This document shows, one piece after another, positions 5,183 through 6,335 of a DNA stretch of 6,335 nucleotides. Location of the stretch: the NCBI GenBank assembly GCA_016281675.1, contig JAEEJD010000193.1:1-6335 (forward strand), written 5' to 3'. The DNA is from Lachnospiraceae bacterium (GTDB lineage Bacteria; Bacillota_A; Clostridia; Lachnospirales; Lachnospiraceae). How positions within the stretch are numbered: position 1 is the first letter of the stretch; every line of letters begins with the position of its first letter. Below the pieces are notes generated by a model. That model saw only the letters and a list, made by a program, of their open reading frames with translations. It did not search any database and was not told the origin of the DNA. A program made the translations under genes and the position numbers.

Positions 5183-6335
5183 ACAGCTGCAGCATCAGAT
5201 TGTTGAGCCCGAATGTATTAAGGTAGACAGCCTCTTTTGAAGAGGACACGACAGTACGTATACCGAGGTGAGCGATCGGATCGTCATCGCGATGAAGCTC
5301 ATGATAATGTACCGGGTCGAATCCGGCGCAGTTGTCGCGTATGCTGATTATCTTCTTGTCGTCGCGGAATACGAGACGGACTTCGATGGCATACGGGGCT
5401 TTTTCCTTTACGAAACCGTGATTGACAATATTACAGGTCATTTCTTCGATGCACAGACCGATCATGACACTTGTCTTCTTGTCTTCTCCGTGAGCCAGGC
5501 AGAAGTCGATCGCCCGTTTCGAAGCGTCTACGGCATCCTCAATGCTGTTGACCCTGCACTCGAAGCAGTCCTTCTCCGCAACTCCGAATGAATCCGGCAG
5601 AAGCGCAAAATCTTCCACGGCAAGACTGACGCGTTTGTTTTGGATCCACACGTGAATGCATATGAACAGAAGAGCAGCGCCTTCTCCGCACAAAAAGCAC
5701 AACCATAAACCCGTGGTCCCACAAAGCGTTCCAAGTACAACCGCGGCAAGAGCCGGCAGAGCAAAGTTCTGCAAAATACAGATCACTTCCATCAGCCGTA
5801 CCCTGCCGATACCCTGATAATAGAACTTAAATGTCGTATTGAGCGCGCACGGAACAAGGCAAAGCGCGAACAGCCTGAGTCCTTCCGTTGAAAGCACTAT
5901 CGCATCCTTCTCGTTGGCAAGAAACAGTGACACTATAGGTCCGGCGCAAAGCATAACGATAACGGTTACCGCAGCCAGTACGTAGATCGCACTTTGCCGC
6001 ATGATCCGGACAAGCGCGTAGATGGATGTACGGTCGTCGTCGGTAGAAAATATTGAGGCCATCATGAGCGCTACGGAGGAAATACCGTTACAGAACGCGT
6101 AGCAGAGATTGCTGATCGTGGATATAACAGAATATGCCGCAACGGCGACATGCCCGCCTGTAGATCTGAGCAGGTTGTTAAGGAGCAGTACCAGAAGCAC
6201 AAGACTGAGCTGGTTGATGATCGTGGGAACACCGTTGCCGAGGATCCTGCGAAGCATATCGTAGCTCAGGCCCTTCAGCCGCAAGCGGAAAATACAGTCT
6301 TTGCCGAAGAAACAGCCGATCCCCACAAAAACGGC
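5181..6335 (-). CDS. MATE transporter fused to RsbW/SpoIIAB-like ATPase domain (partial, 5' end outside window)
   Basis: The frame is open to the right edge (384 codons seen), and an apparent GTG start at 6326 is only an internal valine. The part from the edge to about 5635 is the C-terminal half of a MATE (MOP superfamily) transporter. It has the GxP repeat start LGNGVPTIINQ, about six membrane segments, and the typical VPCALNTTFKFYYQGIGR turn. The first half, roughly 200 residues, must lie outside. After a linker, a HATPase_c_2 domain covers about 5564-5184. Its N-box is EEMTCNIVNHG (near 5447-5415), its G1 box DNCAGFDP (near 5336-5313, first glycine replaced by Cys), and its G2-like box HLGIRTV (near 5270-5250). 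RsbW-type domains bind ATP and phosphorylate STAS antagonists or bind sigma factors. Here one is tethered to a membrane carrier facing the cytoplasm. The transported substrate and partner protein are unknown. Confidence 0.85.
   Translation of the reverse strand, partial: AVFVGIGCFFGKDCIFRLRLKGLSYDMLRRILGNGVPTIINQLSLVLLVLLLNNLLRSTGGHVAVAAYSVISTISNLCYAFCNGISSVALMMASIFSTDDDRTSIYALVRIMRQSAIYVLAAVTVIVMLCAGPIVSLFLANEKDAIVLSTEGLRLFALCLVPCALNTTFKFYYQGIGRVRLMEVICILQNFALPALAAVVLGTLCGTTGLWLCFLCGEGAALLFICIHVWIQNKRVSLAVEDFALLPDSFGVAEKDCFECRVNSIEDAVDASKRAIDFCLAHGEDKKTSVMIGLCIEEMTCNIVNHGFVKEKAPYAIEVRLVFRDDKKIISIRDNCAGFDPVHYHELHRDDDPIAHLGIRTVVSSSKEAVYLNTFGLNNLMLQL

Noticed and set aside
1..6335. CRISPR arrays, tRNA or rRNA genes, insertion sequences or att sites
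   Set aside because: I found no spaced repeats, cloverleaf, transposase motif or terminal inverted repeat on either strand.

Overview
The window looks like chromosomal DNA of a Gram-positive anaerobe of the class Clostridia, most likely Lachnospiraceae-like. The evidence is strong AGGAGG-type ribosome binding sites, sigma-A-like promoters, rho-independent hairpin terminators, moderate GC content, and the protein families present (RsbW-type ATPase fused to a MATE transporter, dCache chemoreceptor, AI-2E family permease). This placement is inference from gene style; no rRNA or other taxonomic marker is present.

Layout. Positions 1-97 carry the last 31 codons of an unidentified plus-strand gene. 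Positions 98-530 form a compact independent unit: direct repeats, a sigma-A-like promoter, a leader of about 110 nt, a 44-codon peptide gene (289-423) and a strong terminator. The gene is too short for ordinary gene finders. Residues 16-39 of its product closely resemble SpoVM, the small amphipathic helix of spore-coat assembly. The preceding 15 residues resemble a double-glycine (bacteriocin or pheromone type) export leader. The only good ribosome binding site serves the long form. This is the most unusual object in the window.

Positions 595-2993 hold three plus-strand genes: a GNAT acetyltransferase behind its own promoter and a hairpin that covers its ribosome binding site, a small alpha/beta hydrolase 53 nt downstream that is probably co-transcribed, and an AI-2E/PerM family membrane protein. 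A perfect 13-bp hairpin at 3018-3047 ends this block and also ends the convergent chemoreceptor gene.

Positions 3074-6335 are on the minus strand. A chemoreceptor (3074-5065) has a dCache sensor with every residue of the amino-acid-binding signature in register, so it probably reports amino acids to the chemotaxis machinery. Upstream of it lies the 3' part of a gene fusing a MATE transporter to an RsbW/SpoIIAB-like ATPase domain, cut by the right edge. The genes do not form one pathway. The common thread is signalling and membrane functions: a small membrane-active or exported peptide, a sensory receptor, and a transporter carrying a regulatory kinase-like domain.
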